A DNA stretch of 52,040 bases from Stenocarpella maydis (taxonomy: Eukaryota; Ascomycota; Sordariomycetes; Diaporthales; Diaporthaceae), in the NCBI GenBank assembly GCA_002270565.1, contig NQMI01000208.1:5389-57428 (forward strand). Direction: 5' to 3'. The position numbers were made by a program, and so were the translations under genes. Under the pieces are notes generated by a model. The model was given only the letters and a program-made list of their open reading frames with translations. It was not told the origin of the DNA and did no database searches. Below are positions 22,133 through 34,105 of this stretch, piece after piece. Positions within the stretch are counted from its first letter, which is position 1. The number at the start of each line of letters is the position of its first letter.

Positions 22133-22872
22133 CGTCGGTATCCAGCTGTGGCTGATGAGTCTCGATGTTGCGCTCAGGCCCGTCTCAGTTGAGCAATCTC
22201 GGCTGTGGACAAGTGTCAGTGACCACTTCAAGAGACACGCCTTGTTGTGGGTGCGGGCGGCACTTGGACTACAAGCCCGGCATAGTCCAGATAATATGGC
22301 ACTCCTATTCCATCCCCCAAGCATTTGCAGTCTTTTCAGAGCAGTCGGGTCCGTAGCCGTGGTTTTATGCAAGTCGTGAAAATTGATTGCAGTGACAGTG
22401 GATGGACCTCTGCCGTTGTGGTCTGTGCTTACTTAGCTCATCACGGCCGCGGCAAGGGATTTACTTCATCGCGCCCTTTCACTGCAAATGTTCCTGAGGA
22501 CCTAAAGTGCAAGATTCCACAGACACTACGGCTCTCACCCGCCCTCAATGCTTGACTAGGTACCTATAGGTACCTAATCCATCAAGAGCGCTGTTTCTTT
22601 TTTGGCATCGCGAACGCCGTCTGTCACAAATACGAGAGGAGGGGCCGTGCCCGCCAAGATCTTGCCTGCTTGGTATTCGACGACGACCGACTCCAACAAG
22701 TGCACAATTATGAATTGCACACAGCATGGTTAACAAGCCCTAGGCATGTCTTTTTGTGTTCATTTTTTTTTTTTTTTCATATTGCAAAGGCTATCGGAGA
22801 CGTCATCTAGTCTAAGCCGAAAGTCGCTGGTGGTTGCACCGCAGCTTGCCCACGCACTCGGGACGTCTGACC
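22133..22872. other. Intergenic region upstream of DBR1 and downstream of the PARP-UBC gene
   Basis: No gene. Contains TAGGTACCTATAGGTACCTA at about 22558-22577 (a direct and inverted TAGGTACC motif) and a 15-T run at 22763-22777 that may lie in the 3' region of the PARP-UBC gene. Confidence 0.5.
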
Positions 22873-25800
22873 CTATTGCGCAGCCTGGGTAGCTGTCTCT
22901 TGCAGGTCCTTGGGCACCGTCCACCCATGAACACTTACAAATCGTAAATATGCTTCAAGTGCCTCGCTCGCGCCGTAGTCAAACATTCTGGCCGAAGTTT
23001 CGGTGGTCTGCAGGTGTGCCGGACGCTCCGTCTCACTCATTGCCATCCTGATCGAGACAAAGACCGTATCCATCCTCGTCACTGGGCTCCATCCCGATGC
23101 GGTGAGAAGCTCCATGCATATCGCCCCTCCGATCGTGATGTGGCCGCCGCCTCCCGAGGCAAACGGCAAGAATCGGGGCCGGATAACACGGACAAAGGGC
23201 GGCGAGTAAGGGTAGTCGCGCCCAAAGCGCACCTCCAGGACGATCGACTTGACCCCTGCCTTCTTCATCTCCTTCGCCAGGGGGAGCTCGGGATCGAAGC
23301 TGTGGAACTCGACGATCCACTGGAACATGTTCTCCATGCTATCAAAGTCGATGTACCAGCCGAGCTCGTGTGGCGGGGTGTTGGCCTGGACCTTCTGCAT
23401 GTGTTTGATCTCTCCGGCGAGCGTCCTTGTCGAGTTACCGTCGGCCCAAACGGGCAAAGGAAGACGCGGGAGGCTGCTGAGGTCTAATGTGCCCACCCGA
23501 AAGTCGGTCTGTGGTGGTGTCAGTGGCCGCTGTGTCGTGACCTCACGGGCCGTCATGCTATCAACGCTGGAATCCCGCCCAAGACTGGATCGCTTGGCAT
23601 GGTGTGGCAAGATCATTTCCTTGTCATCGCCAAATAGGAATTCCAGATCTGAGACTTGCTCCTCGTCTGTTTCTCTCGCCGAGCACATTGTCTCGTATGC
23701 ACGCTTCGACGAAGATGGAGCCTGAGGTTTCTGTTGCTTCCTCGTCGGTACTGCTTTCAGGGGGATACGAAGGGCTTTGCCATCCGGCCCCACAACAAAG
23801 CGATGGGGATCTTGGATGAGTGTCAGTTCATCGGGGATATCGTCTGTGGCATCGCATTCGGAAGCAGCCCAGTTCCTCGAGTTCCCTGGATCCGTCGCGC
23901 TCTCTGGGATCGTCGCTAGTTGGGCAAATAGGTAGCGACATTGTATCCAGTCAACGTTTCCGACCACGTAATATGGGTCACTCGAGACAAATTGCGCAGG
24001 CTTATTCACGATCTCGCACAAGGAGATCACCCTCGAGATGTCCAGGGCTGAGTTTTGCCAGTGGCTAGTAGCATCCTGGGAGGCAGGAGATGCATAGGTT
24101 TGGCTGATGTTGTATGCTCGTGCAAAATACACGCCGTTCCCATACGCCCTGCCGTTGACCGTGTCTTTGAAGTCTAGACCATGGCGAAGGATGCTGTGCC
24201 TGGGGGGAAGTCAGCAGGCCAGCAGTCTGGTGTGGTGTTATCACATGATCCGATTGGAGCGGAGAGGGGCACGATGTGTGGGTAGCACAAGTATCGTGGG
24301 GGTGAGGTAGGAGTACACGTACCAGTTTGGAAGGGCGCTTCCATGCCAGGCAAACAGGGTAGGGTGGTCTGAGTTTTCCAGCCTGGCCTCTTTTAGAGCT
24401 CGGTGGAATCGCAGCTCCTTGTCGGGGGCGCCCTGGGCAAAACGAAACTGTACGAGACCCTTCAAGGACGGGATAGCTTCTTGACCCCGAGTCTTGATGG
24501 TTTTAAGAAGAGAACGGTCTCGCGCGTGGCGATCCTCCACCGGAGTTACCTGTAGGATGCACGAGCGGTTGGATGCCACGATCCACTCCAAAAGCGTTAC
24601 GGCTGCAGGCAAAGTGCCGGCGTATGACCTCAATTTGCTATGCGGGTTCTTGATGAGGTACTCTCGTAGCAAACTGACAGCTGGGAGGGATTTCAAGATG
24701 GTGATAATCGAGCTTGCTTTTCCAGCATCATCAAGGTCGTCGAAGTCGGTGTCATGGAGATGTAGGTCCATCTCGGCTGGACCGGCAGGCCCCGGCGATC
24801 CAATAATGGGCAAATCAACCTCGAGGGTCCTGGTTTGATGGTCGACGTACTTGACCCGCACATGGTGGACACGCCCTCCCTCTACCAGCGAAATCCACGT
24901 ATCCGGGGTAATACGGCCGAGATACTCACTCGATACGGTGACTTCCCGGTTTTGCAGATCGGCCCAGACCTTGATTGGGGCGCTGGGTGCAGTGTTCACG
25001 TTGTTTGAAGGTGTCGTGATGGCGCTGGCGCATGCTATAGGGCCGAGGAAGTCGCGGTGCGCTAGAGGCGTATTACTAGCCAAAGTAGCACTGAAGGGTT
25101 GTGGGACCTTTAGGTGCAGCCCACAGGGGAACTCGCGAATGCTGTATTTTAACGCCGAGATGGAAGCGGAACGATAATCCCGAATGGAAGTTGAAACGCT
25201 GCTATAGCACAGGCTGATCAGAAGATCAACGACATACGGCTGCGTCAAGATCTCATGCTCGATTGACGGCCCGAAGCCCATGGCGAGGTACTGGAACAAG
25301 CATAGGGGGTTTGGGCAGACGAAAGGCTTGAGGGCCTCAAACTCGGTATCGATACGCCGGTGGCATCGCAGACAGTACTCGGTACACCGAGAAAAGTAGT
25401 GAACAGCGAACTGCATGAAGATTAGGGGGGTACTGCACTGCTCGAGGGGACGAATGGCGGCGGCATCCTGCATCAAGAAGTTCGGAATGGGCTTGGACGA
25501 TGGCGTATCCTCGACTGCCTTCGAGGCAGATTTTCCTGCCGTTTCTTTCTGCTTCCCCTTCGACTTTGTTATCGACTTTGCCTTCTTTGTTGGCTTGGAT
25601 TGGGATCCTGTTGCTTGCTCGCCATTATTGGCCTTGGCGACGGTATCATCACCCCGAGAGCTCGAGGACAGGTTTCGGAATTGCTCGTTGGCATGGTCCC
25701 ACGAGTAGGCCGGATTCTGGAAACGAAGCTTGACCATGGGCAGGCATTGCTCGTTCATGAACTGCTCGAGGGAGTTGGAAATGAAAATCCTATCAAAATT

Positions 25801-26709
25801 CCAACCCGGATCATCCTCGCCAGCTTGTGCTTCGGCTTCGGATGCGCCACGGTTCCGAGAGGACTCAGTCTGGAATGCTACCCGGGCCTGCGCGGGTGAC
25901 GGTCTGTACTTGGCACCCTTGCCGAAGCGGAAGCTGACGTTGAAATTGGCGCAGGCCTTGTCATATAAACGCTGGGCACAGGGATACAAGCCGTCAATTC
26001 GGACCATGAGGATGATGTAGTCGGACGTGTTGACGTCCCAGGCCTCGAGCGCGTCGTGTGATATACCCAGCTGACTGGCGCTTATGGACAGAGAGAAGAT
26101 GTGGGCTTCAGAAGAGTGCTGCAGGCCTTCCAAGATACCGACCTTGCAGCCTGCATCCCGTGCGGCGCGTAGGTCAATTTTGACCCTTCGCAGGACGTCG
26201 GCGGCAAGGCGAGAGCGTGGAAGAGACTGGCTGTCGGCTTGCCTGAACGATAGACCAAAGTCTGGATCGTTGAAATTGCCGTAGGGATCATCGCTCATCA
26301 ATTCATCAGAATCAGAATCACTAGGATCGCTGAGGCCGTTTATGATGCTATGTTGGCCACGGTCACCAGAGTAGAGGGCATGATCTAGGCGCGTTGGCAG
26401 TGCTGTGATAGCCTCGAGAAGCCTCATACCGGAGGCGTAGCCGCGCAGGTTCTCGAGGGCTGATATGACAGCGATGGGGACATCATCGGAGGCCGTGAAA
26501 ATCAGGAAATTGTTGCCATGTGGGTAATTTTCAAGGCTCTGGGCGAGCAGTCGGATGGATAGGGGTGCGGGCAGCTTCTCGTGAGCGACAGTGACGACAA
26601 CCTCGCCGTCCGAGCCACCGCGCTCGATAGCGAAGACTCCTGGGATTCCATCATCTTCAATGCGAGAGCGGACGGCCCGCACATCGGCATTGAACTGCTT
26701 TAGAGACAT
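22873..26709 (-). CDS. PARP-type ADP-ribosyltransferase fused to a ubiquitin-conjugating (UBC) domain
   Basis: Large two-exon gene (26709-24323 and 24199-22873; 123-nt GT-AG intron inside the PARP domain at Trp796) encoding 1237 residues. N-terminal segment unassigned; Lys/Ser-rich linker around 350-390; a Cys-rich zinc-binding-like region (EYCLRCHRR...PFVCPNPLC, about 440-475) and following GFGPSIEHEI resembling PARP6/PARP8; the PARP catalytic domain (about 700-900) with AWHGS (His789) and GRAYGNGVYF (Tyr820); and a C-terminal E2 domain with FGRDYPYSPPFVRV and active-site Cys1157 in GGAICMELL, as in UBE2Q-type E2s. The position of the usual PARP glutamate appears as Pro in SSDPYYVV, so mono-ADP-ribosyl transfer or no activity is more likely than polymer synthesis (inference). 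PARP-UBC fusions are known in fungi; substrates are not. Divergent from the dienelactone hydrolase gene. Confidence 0.88.
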
Positions 26710-28324
26710 GGAGGCAGCACGGCGGCGGAGAAGGTGACTGGCACCAATGGTCAGTACGTGATGGGAGGTTGTGGGGGGGGGTTAGTTGCTGTAGAAAATG
26801 GTCGAATCTCGGATATGGACCAGGAGCCTCCAGCTTGACTGCAGGAATTTGACGTCCACCTGGTTTTTGATGTATTGGTCTCCTGGATTCAGGGGCTCTT
26901 GATGGTCGTGGGAGGGTAATATGCTGGGTGTTTATTTTGAGGGGTGGAAGGTTGAAGGTAATGGTGGTTCGAAAATGGGAAGGGGGTGGCGGTCTGGGCG
27001 AGATGGGTGATGTTGATTGTGATGGATGATGGAGGTGAAGTACTTACCCCGACTCTTTGTGTGCCCCGAGGGATAAGTGGTGGTTTCCTGCTTGGCTGGG
27101 TGGTAAAACGAAGAAGGAAGTGGAGAGTCAAAGAACGAAGGGGATAGATGATAGAATGTGCCCAAATAAGCATCCCCCATGTCAAGACAAGCTGCGGCAG
27201 GGGCGTTGCTTTTTGGGACAAGGCAGAAGGGCAGAAGGTCAGGCAGGCAGGCTGGCAGGAAGTTTGTTGACCTGGAAGAGGCGGCAGCAGCTAGAAGTCC
27301 CAGAGATGATGGTGTTGAAGGGTATGAGATTGGGGACAAGACAGATGAGCTCACAGTGCAGGCCAGACTGCCTGTTCCTGCTTGTTGTGCACACCAAGTC
27401 AGGTCGTGAGTGGGATTGCCCCAGGAGAGAAGGAAAGAAAGAAAGAATGAGAGACAGCAGCAGTTTGGGGAGGGGTTTATTTGTCGACTGGCAGGACAGG
27501 CAAGGCAAGACTAATGGTCCTTGGCCATCTCAAGGCAGCAGCAACAAGTAGGGGGGCGGCCAGTCTGGTGCTTGCAAGAGACGGTGCCAGGAACCAGAAA
27601 CCAGAAAACGGCGAAGAGGGACCGAGCTATCGCCCTGGCCAGATACAGGTACGGCCTGGATTCGCTTGAATGCAGTCCAAAATGTAGGTTGAGGTGCGTG
27701 GCCACTGGGCGTCTTGCCTCATGTCAACCCGTCAACCCTTCAACCCGTCTAACTCGTGTCCCATCCAGCCCCATACTTCTTGCCCTTTCTTGGCTCCCGA
27801 CTACAGGACTTGCTGCGCCTTTTGGCTCCTTGCCTCCTTCCCTTCCAAGGTTGTCTTTCTCCTCCTCCTCCTCCTCTTGCGCACCTGGCCCGATACATAC
27901 CACCCCCATCGTGAGCCACCACAGCCGCAGTCTTCGAAAACAGAGGGCGTGGTTTGGAGGAGAGGTATGTGGTGAGTAGGGCCTCCGTGCAAAAGATACT
28001 TATCAACCACCTCCAGGCCTCGACAAGGCCAACAAGAGGATATCAGACCCAGGTATGATGCATGTTGTACCTTGTCGTCAAGAAGTGAAACAACCCTGCC
28101 GATATCGAGTACTATGAATGGTCACATCGCCGGCCCGCCTAGCAGGGATCCTCCAAAGGCTTCCCCACTGCGGGGCTCCAAGAAACGACATGACACCTTC
28201 TGCTCTGCCACACTGCCAACACAGAGAAGGCCTTTTACACACTTTGATAAATCAAAACATTTGAGCTAGGTGGTTTGGAAACACCAGGCCGCTCCCAACA
28301 TACACAGCAATTCCCACCGCCATC
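26710..28324. other. Shared divergent upstream region of the PARP-UBC and dienelactone hydrolase genes
   Basis: About 1.6 kb, no gene recognised. CT/GA-rich strand asymmetry and short CAGG tracts (27238-27262) are present. Frames at 27057-27551 and 27521-27979 show no family resemblance. Confidence 0.5.
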
Positions 28325-29483
28325 ATGCTCATCAAAGAGTCCCACGCCGACGTCACGACCACCGTCAACGGCGTCGAGAGCTCCATGAGGATCTTTACTT
28401 TCCACCCCACCATCCCCCAGTACCCCAACGCGTATGCATGTCTTCCTCTCGTATCAGCCATTCCATTCTATACATCCTCCTCCCATGCCGTTGCCTCCCT
28501 CAGACCAACACATATGTTTTTCCCTTCAATGTTTTGTATATCCTGCTGAACCCCACACCCCAGCCGCTTTCCAGGTGTCCTCCTCTTTAGCGAGATCTAC
28601 CAGGTCACCGGCCCAGTCGCACGCTTTGCCCGCCAGATTGCCGGCCAGGGCTATATTGTCGCCGCCCCAAGCTCATACCATGACTTCACTGGCCCCGAGG
28701 CTCTTGCGTACGATGTTCCCGGCACGGACCAGGGCAACGCCTGGAAGGTCGAAAAGGCATGTTCTCCTGCGTCATCTCGACCCCACAAGGTTTGCATCAC
28801 ACCCACTGACGTCTCCCGGCTTCCATAGACGCTAGAGTCTTATGACCAAGACTCTTACAAGGCCGTCGACTATCTCTTGAGCCTACCAACCTGTACCGGC
28901 CTCGTTGGAGCCACGGGAATGTGTCTTGGTGGCCACCTAGCCCTTAGGGCTGCAGTAAGGCTATACCGCTCTCCCACCCTCAGCCCTACGAACCTGTCCG
29001 CTAGGTCACCATCACCTGTCCATGCGGCCCGAAATGCTCACTGGGATATATCAGTTGGACCCCCGGATCTCTGCCACCGTCTGCTATTTTGCAACAGACG
29101 TCCACTCTCGCACCCTAGGCCCTCACGGCAAGCCCAACCTCTCCGCTACCGCGCCGTCCCCGGACAGCACACACACCATTGACCTGCTTGGCAAGCTCAA
29201 GGGGGAGGTTGCCCTGATCTTCGGGCTGAAGGACACCCACGTGCCCGATGCCGGGCGAGACTTGATCCGCGCCAAATTGCGCGAGGCCGGAGTCGTCTTC
29301 AGCTTCCACGAGTTCGCCTGGGCCCAGCACGCCTTCATCCGCGACGAGCTCAGCAAGGGCCGCTACGACCCTGCCATCTCAAAGGCTTGCTTCGAGGTCC
29401 TGCTCGAGCTGTTCGGCCGCACCCTCAAGGTCGACCTCGGGCCCAAGGATGGTGCACCCCAGAACGTGGAGCACGTCTGCTAG
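28325..29483 (+). CDS. Dienelactone hydrolase family protein
   Basis: Alpha/beta-hydrolase of the carboxymethylenebutenolidase family, cleaving lactone or ester bonds; the physiological substrate is unknown. Four exons, 28325-28431, 28564-28756, 28829-28954 and 29055-29483, give 284 residues. Catalytic triad: Cys132 in GATGMCLGGH, Asp202 in LIFGLKDTHVP, His234 in AWAQHAFIRDE. RFPGVLLFSEIYQVTGPV and VCYFATDVHSRTLG match the family. Intron 2 begins AAG|GCATGT and ends ATAG, a GC-AG intron; no GT donor gives a frame consistent with KVEKTLESY. The fourth exon start at 29055 (after ATATATCAG) is chosen over two earlier AGs because only it keeps the frame and yields LDPRISATVCYF. No signal peptide, so probably cytosolic. 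The C-terminus ends EHVC. Confidence 0.9.
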
Positions 29484-30078
29484 GTACAGAGATCATGTGT
29501 GGCGGGTGTTTCGGCCCGTTTACTAGGTTGGTGGGCGTTCCAAAGGTGTGTTTGGGGCATGGGGCTCAAGACGCCTCAGCCTGATGATGTTGAATACGCA
29601 AGAATTTTGCAGTAAGTGGGAGAGAAGCCACTGAAATAAATGACCATTTAAGTCCGGGGGCTTTTCCTGCTTCTTATTTTTCCGAGCTTGGGTGCTCCCA
29701 CCCGTGAGAACACAGCGTATACTGGCACATTTTTATGCTACACCAGACCTGGGACTGTCACCCGGCCCACTTCGCACGCCCACACCCAAGGCCGAGTTAC
29801 TAAGAGTAGGTACTTAAGTAGGTATTAAATATAGGTGTTGGTGAGTATTTATATTGTGCACGTGTCTGTGTCGGTTTTGGCCGATGTACCAGTCCACCCT
29901 CCGTTCCTGTGGGTGTGAATATCCGGCTTCAATATTTTTCTCTTTGCGTGTGCAAATTGGCAATTTCATAGGATCATCAAGCAATCGTCTACTGCCTGAC
30001 TTTCTGCATCTGCTTGTACCCCTGCTGCCGATGCTGCACGTCCGCAGTGGCCTCTCCCACTGCTGCTGTCATCGCTCG
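29484..30078. other. Intergenic region after dienelactone hydrolase
   Basis: No gene. AAATAAATGA at 29635-29644 is a plausible poly(A) signal region. AGTAGGTACTTAAGTAGGTATTAAA lies near 29805-29829. Downstream minus-strand sequence (29966-30078) may be the unrecognisable 3' part of the SAT4-like pseudogene. Confidence 0.45.
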
Positions 30079-30660
30079 CTATTGGGTGATGCGTGCACGG
30101 AAGGCGGACCAGAAGATGGATAGTAGTATCCAAACAAGCAGCGTTGTGGGGAAGACGTCTGCTGTCAAGACATTCCACCGCGCATGCGACTTGTTGATCA
30201 GGCTGCGGATAAAGAGGGTGATGGACATCTTGATCAGCCCAACGGAGACGTAGTAGGTTAGCTGGGACACGAGTGCCGCAGTACATACAACAACACTTCA
30301 AACTGGCTATGTGTCACATCCCTTATGTGCAGGCCACCGCCTCCGCTGGTGATCATTGTTGTTTGATAGACAGGGTACGTGACCGCCATGCACTGTAGGT
30401 GATTCCCTTCGTTGTCAGCGTGTGGTTCTCTCTCTTCCCTTTGCTCGCCCACACACAGACTGCACGCCCGGGGCAGTGGCTGGGGTAGATATATACACAG
30501 ACGCTAGGAGGACAGCCCAGTCGTCCCAGCCGATGTGTAGCATCGGCTTGAAGGCCCTGAGGGCGACTCTTGTTGGTGGTACTTGCGTCAATGACCATGG
30601 TCATGCCGGCAATTGCTTGGAGTCGTGCGCGAACTCGGCCGGGGTCGCGTAGGCTGGCAA
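30079..30660 (-). pseudogene. Decayed SAT4/rhodopsin-like fungal integral membrane protein gene
   Basis: On the minus strand, pieces of a fungal SAT4-family (rhodopsin-domain) membrane protein appear in order but in different frames. A start-like ARLQAIAGMTMVIDAS lies near 30640-30580, then ALRAFKPMLHIGWDDWAVLL (about 30560-30510), MITSGGGGLHIRDVTHSQFE (about 30360-30300), and QLTYYVSVGLIKMSITLFIR with WILLSIFWSAF (30270-30100). Family members carry GWDDW, a GLG..W/RDVT segment and YYxSVGLIKxSITLF in this order. Frameshifts and the absent C-terminal half indicate a pseudogene. No function should be inferred. Confidence 0.6.
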
Positions 30661-33600
30661 GTAGCCCAGACTCGCGTTGGGGTTATACAAGCCATACTAG
30701 CGGAATGTATCACGCACGGTGTGGTAGTCATGTGGGTTGTCGGGCGGCTAACCGAGGGAGGCCGAGGTCGCGGTGCTGCTATTTGCTATTGCCTGTCGAT
30801 ACGGCATTACCACCGACTAGCAACGGCGGCGGCGACGGTCGAGGAGAGTGTGGCCGCCAAAAGGCCCGCAATTTCGAAATTCCGATCACGTGTGAAGATT
30901 GTACAAGATGAGAAAGGACTGGCGCGGGCGCCGGCGTGGGGAACCGATCCGTCCTCTTTTTTCCTCTTTTCAGGAACGAAGTCCGCAGCAGGTTCAGATC
31001 GCAATGTCAACGGGACAAGGTCTCGCTCCGCAGATCACGGTGGGGAAACTCTAGGGCTGGGCTCATCTACTCATGACGTGGCTGGTTGCTGGCAGCGGGC
31101 TTCCCAGTCCCGGAGTGAGTCGGGGCATGATGAAGCACGCCGCGGTTAGCTTATGACCTGATCGCTAATAAGGGGAAAGAGAAAGCTTGTGCACTGACAC
31201 GGTTCCTGCTTCCCACGAGGCATGACTCAAGACAGGAAATAAGCTAGGTGTAGTGGGCGCCAACGGTCGAAGTTTAACTAGCAAGCCCAGAATTGGAGTG
31301 CCGTACAGCATGCGGCCTTCCGAGGTCATAGCCTTGGGGTGTTTTGTAGTGAGTCCATGTGATTGATGTCTTGACAAGGCTGCGGAACGAGACACGTGGT
31401 GAGCAACAACAGGCCCATTCCGAGGCTCGGGCTGGAAACGCGATAAGAGATTGGTATAGAACTAAACAGGCGACCTTGGCCTCTCTTTAGGCTGCCGTTC
31501 GGGTTCGTCGCTCATTAGATGGTACCAAGGGGCGGTAGAATACATGCTGTCGAAGAGACTTGGTCCGTAGAGATGGTCCAAAATATTGTGGTCAAGAGAG
31601 GTGGATGGGCCCAGTGGCTATGGCGGGTGTGGATTTGCGCCTACATTCTGTAGTATAGAACGAATTCCTGGGGTGTCCCACTAGTAGGACATCCAGTCCT
31701 CCCGCAATACTGGTGTACCTCGCAAATGATGTGAGTATACTCGTGTGCCATAGACGTGTTTTGTTCCCTGCCACCTTTTCTTAGCCCTGCCGCGAAACAA
31801 GCCGTTCGTGCCGTGCATTTCATCCAACGACGGAAAGGGCGTGGGTGGCTCGGAAGGCGCCACAGACGTCGTGGTGGCGGTCGCCGTGTCAGAGAATTTC
31901 AGCGGCGCCCAGATGGTCAGGCACTTGCGCAGGGGTTCGCGCCGGCGGCTTTGGGCCCTGAAGATCACCATGACTGCTGGTGCCACCATGCCGAGCGATG
32001 CGCACGCGTGCCTCAGGCGTTTCTGTCTGACTGAACGAACGAGTGAGGCCCGACCTGGGCTGCCTGGGCGGGCAGGCAGGCAGGCAGGGGATGATGGCAA
32101 GCGAGCCTCGATGCTGTGGAATGGAGGCACTGCAACATCAGATAGGCGAGTAGGGAAGATCGCAGCGTCACCTCCACCTCACCCGCATTCCTGGTGACGG
32201 CGGGCTCCGCTGAAGCCTCGCATTGGACGACTGAACAAGAGTCGGGGCCAGCCAGGTGCACCTGCTGACCTGGTGAGAGGGAAGCCCACAAATGCCATGC
32301 ATGATGCGTGCGGGACAGCAGATCTTGTGGATCCGCTGACGAGCGAGGGGCCTGTGGGCTCTGCGACTTGGGACCGCAGCGCAGGGGGTTGGGACATCTA
32401 TCAGCGACGCCGCTCTGCTCGAATCGGGTGCAGGCTGAATGAGTGGTGTGATGAGGTGCCATGTCCGGATGTATGGAGTATACTACTACCCAGCCATGTA
32501 CGTACATAGTAGTGTACACTACGGGTGGCGACGGAATACGAGCGGATTGGGAGGCGGGGCCGTCAGTCAAAACCCGGGAAGACTGGATCGGCCCCAAGGT
32601 TTGTATTTTAATTTTAATTTTAATTTTTTTTTTTTTTTTTTTTTTTAATTTTTCTTCTTCTTCGTCTGTTTTTCCCCTGCCCTGGGCGGGGCTGGCCCTG
32701 CTGGCTTGGCTGCGCCGCATGACGATATCGAGCCCAGCTATAGGGAGCCAAAATTAGGGAGTCGAGGCCGAGCGAGGCCCGGCTAGCAACCAAAAAGGCA
32801 CGCAGGCTTTTCTTCTGGGATGATCCGGCGACCTGCGCGGCAACCTACAAGGCGACCATCAACCAGAGCCGGCTCTGTGTCATGGTATTCAGCAGCCTCC
32901 CGAGCACAGTTGCCCACTTGCGTACGGGAGGATGTCGAGGGAGCAGGACGCGCACCTAGGCCCTCTCACATGTGGCCTGGTGTGCCGCCGACACCGAGTA
33001 TACAGTACATAAGCTGACATAGTAGATACACTACACGTGTAGATGCACAGACGACTAGGCGACGCCCAGGGCTGCCAGGGAGGGAGGAATTCCAAGACCA
33101 CGGCAGCCGGATTCCAGATCCAGGGGTCCAGCAATAGGCTCAGGCCAATGAGCAGCGAGGTCCCGGGTTGTTGAAACAAGATGTCGGGTGTCGCCATTCC
33201 GCTTTGGGCCACCCAGCTTGCTGTCAAACACCCCTGAGCCAAGCCCGACGACGTGATGGGCGATGGGTCAAGGTTGTAGTGTACCCTAGGTATGTACGTA
33301 GTGTATACACGCCCACGGTTGCACCCACTGGCACCGTACATGCTAATTTTGCAGGCGGCCGGCCGAGAATGGGCCAGCACAAAGAGAAGCTTGGAAGAGA
33401 GAACCGAGTCAAAAACCTCCCCTCCTCCTCCTCCGCGAACATCCAAATACAACCTTCCTTTGCCCTCCTCGCTGCCGTTGCACACGACCCTTGCCTTCGT
33501 TTTGTTGCACCTGCCCCTTCTCTTCTGGGCCTCGCTCGTCCTCGCATACACTGTGCATTTTTGCGCATTGCGCGTTGCACATCCTGCCTCCCTTCGGAGC

Positions 33601-34105
33601 CTCCATCAATTAATTGGCCCTGTTTGTTTGATTGACTCGAACCGACCTGTCTGGCCTGCGGCGAGTCCAATCCCAAAGCCCGCCTCGCCCCCTCGTTCAG
33701 GGTCAAGTCTTGCGATTGTGACCTAGCTAGCTTCTTCGAGTTATCCATATCTTCTTTCCTCTCGCTCTTCTCCCTCATCCGCCCTGGTAGAGCCAGACGC
33801 GCCCGACGCCCCCTCACATTCTGCATCGCCACCACCCGAGATCCGCGGGCTCGAGATCCACTGCACCTCTCTTTTCTCCAGGTGCCTCGTCCCTCGGCCC
33901 AGGCCCCCCGGATTGTCACTCCCAGACCCTCGAGCCCCATCCACATTCTTGGCTCTGCTCTGGTCCCACGCCTCTCGCACCTCGGATGTCTTAGACAACC
34001 TCCCAAATTCCCCTTGCAAATCACCCATATCAACACACACGCACTCCTTTTGGAAGTCGCGTCCATCAAACGGGGTCCTCCGCCTGGAATACCCACATAG
34101 ACTCG
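30661..34105. other. Long intergenic region (3.4 kb) upstream of the MscS gene
   Basis: No gene I can support. Long frames on both strands (30613-31149 +, 31681-32130 -, 32013-32720 -, 32889-33551 -, 33224-34321 -) are GC-rich or low-complexity with no recognised domain or splice structure. Contents worth recording: GTACATAGTAGTGTACACTACGG (about 32504-32525), an ATTTTA repeat plus T run (32605-32646), a TACTATGTCAG-like and ACACGTGTAGATG cluster near 33000-33045, and a CT-rich stretch from about 33415 to 34100 that is probably promoter and 5' leader of the MscS gene. Confidence 0.5.
32605..32646. repeat. ATTTTA repeat followed by poly(T)
   Basis: Three TTTTAA units run into about 23 consecutive T, then AATTTTTCTTCTTCTTCG. 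Confidence 0.9.

Noticed and set aside
29005..29054. Earlier start of dienelactone hydrolase exon 4 (after CTAG at 29004)
   Set aside because: It would put the conserved LDPRISATVCYFATD out of frame with exon 3; the acceptor at 29054 keeps the frame.
30613..31149. 178-codon plus-strand frame opposite and beyond the SAT4-like pseudogene
   Set aside because: No domain, splice structure or plausible composition; the minus strand carries the recognisable motifs.
31681..32130. 149-codon minus-strand frame
   Set aside because: Partly protein-like but no family recognised and no supporting gene structure; left as intergenic.
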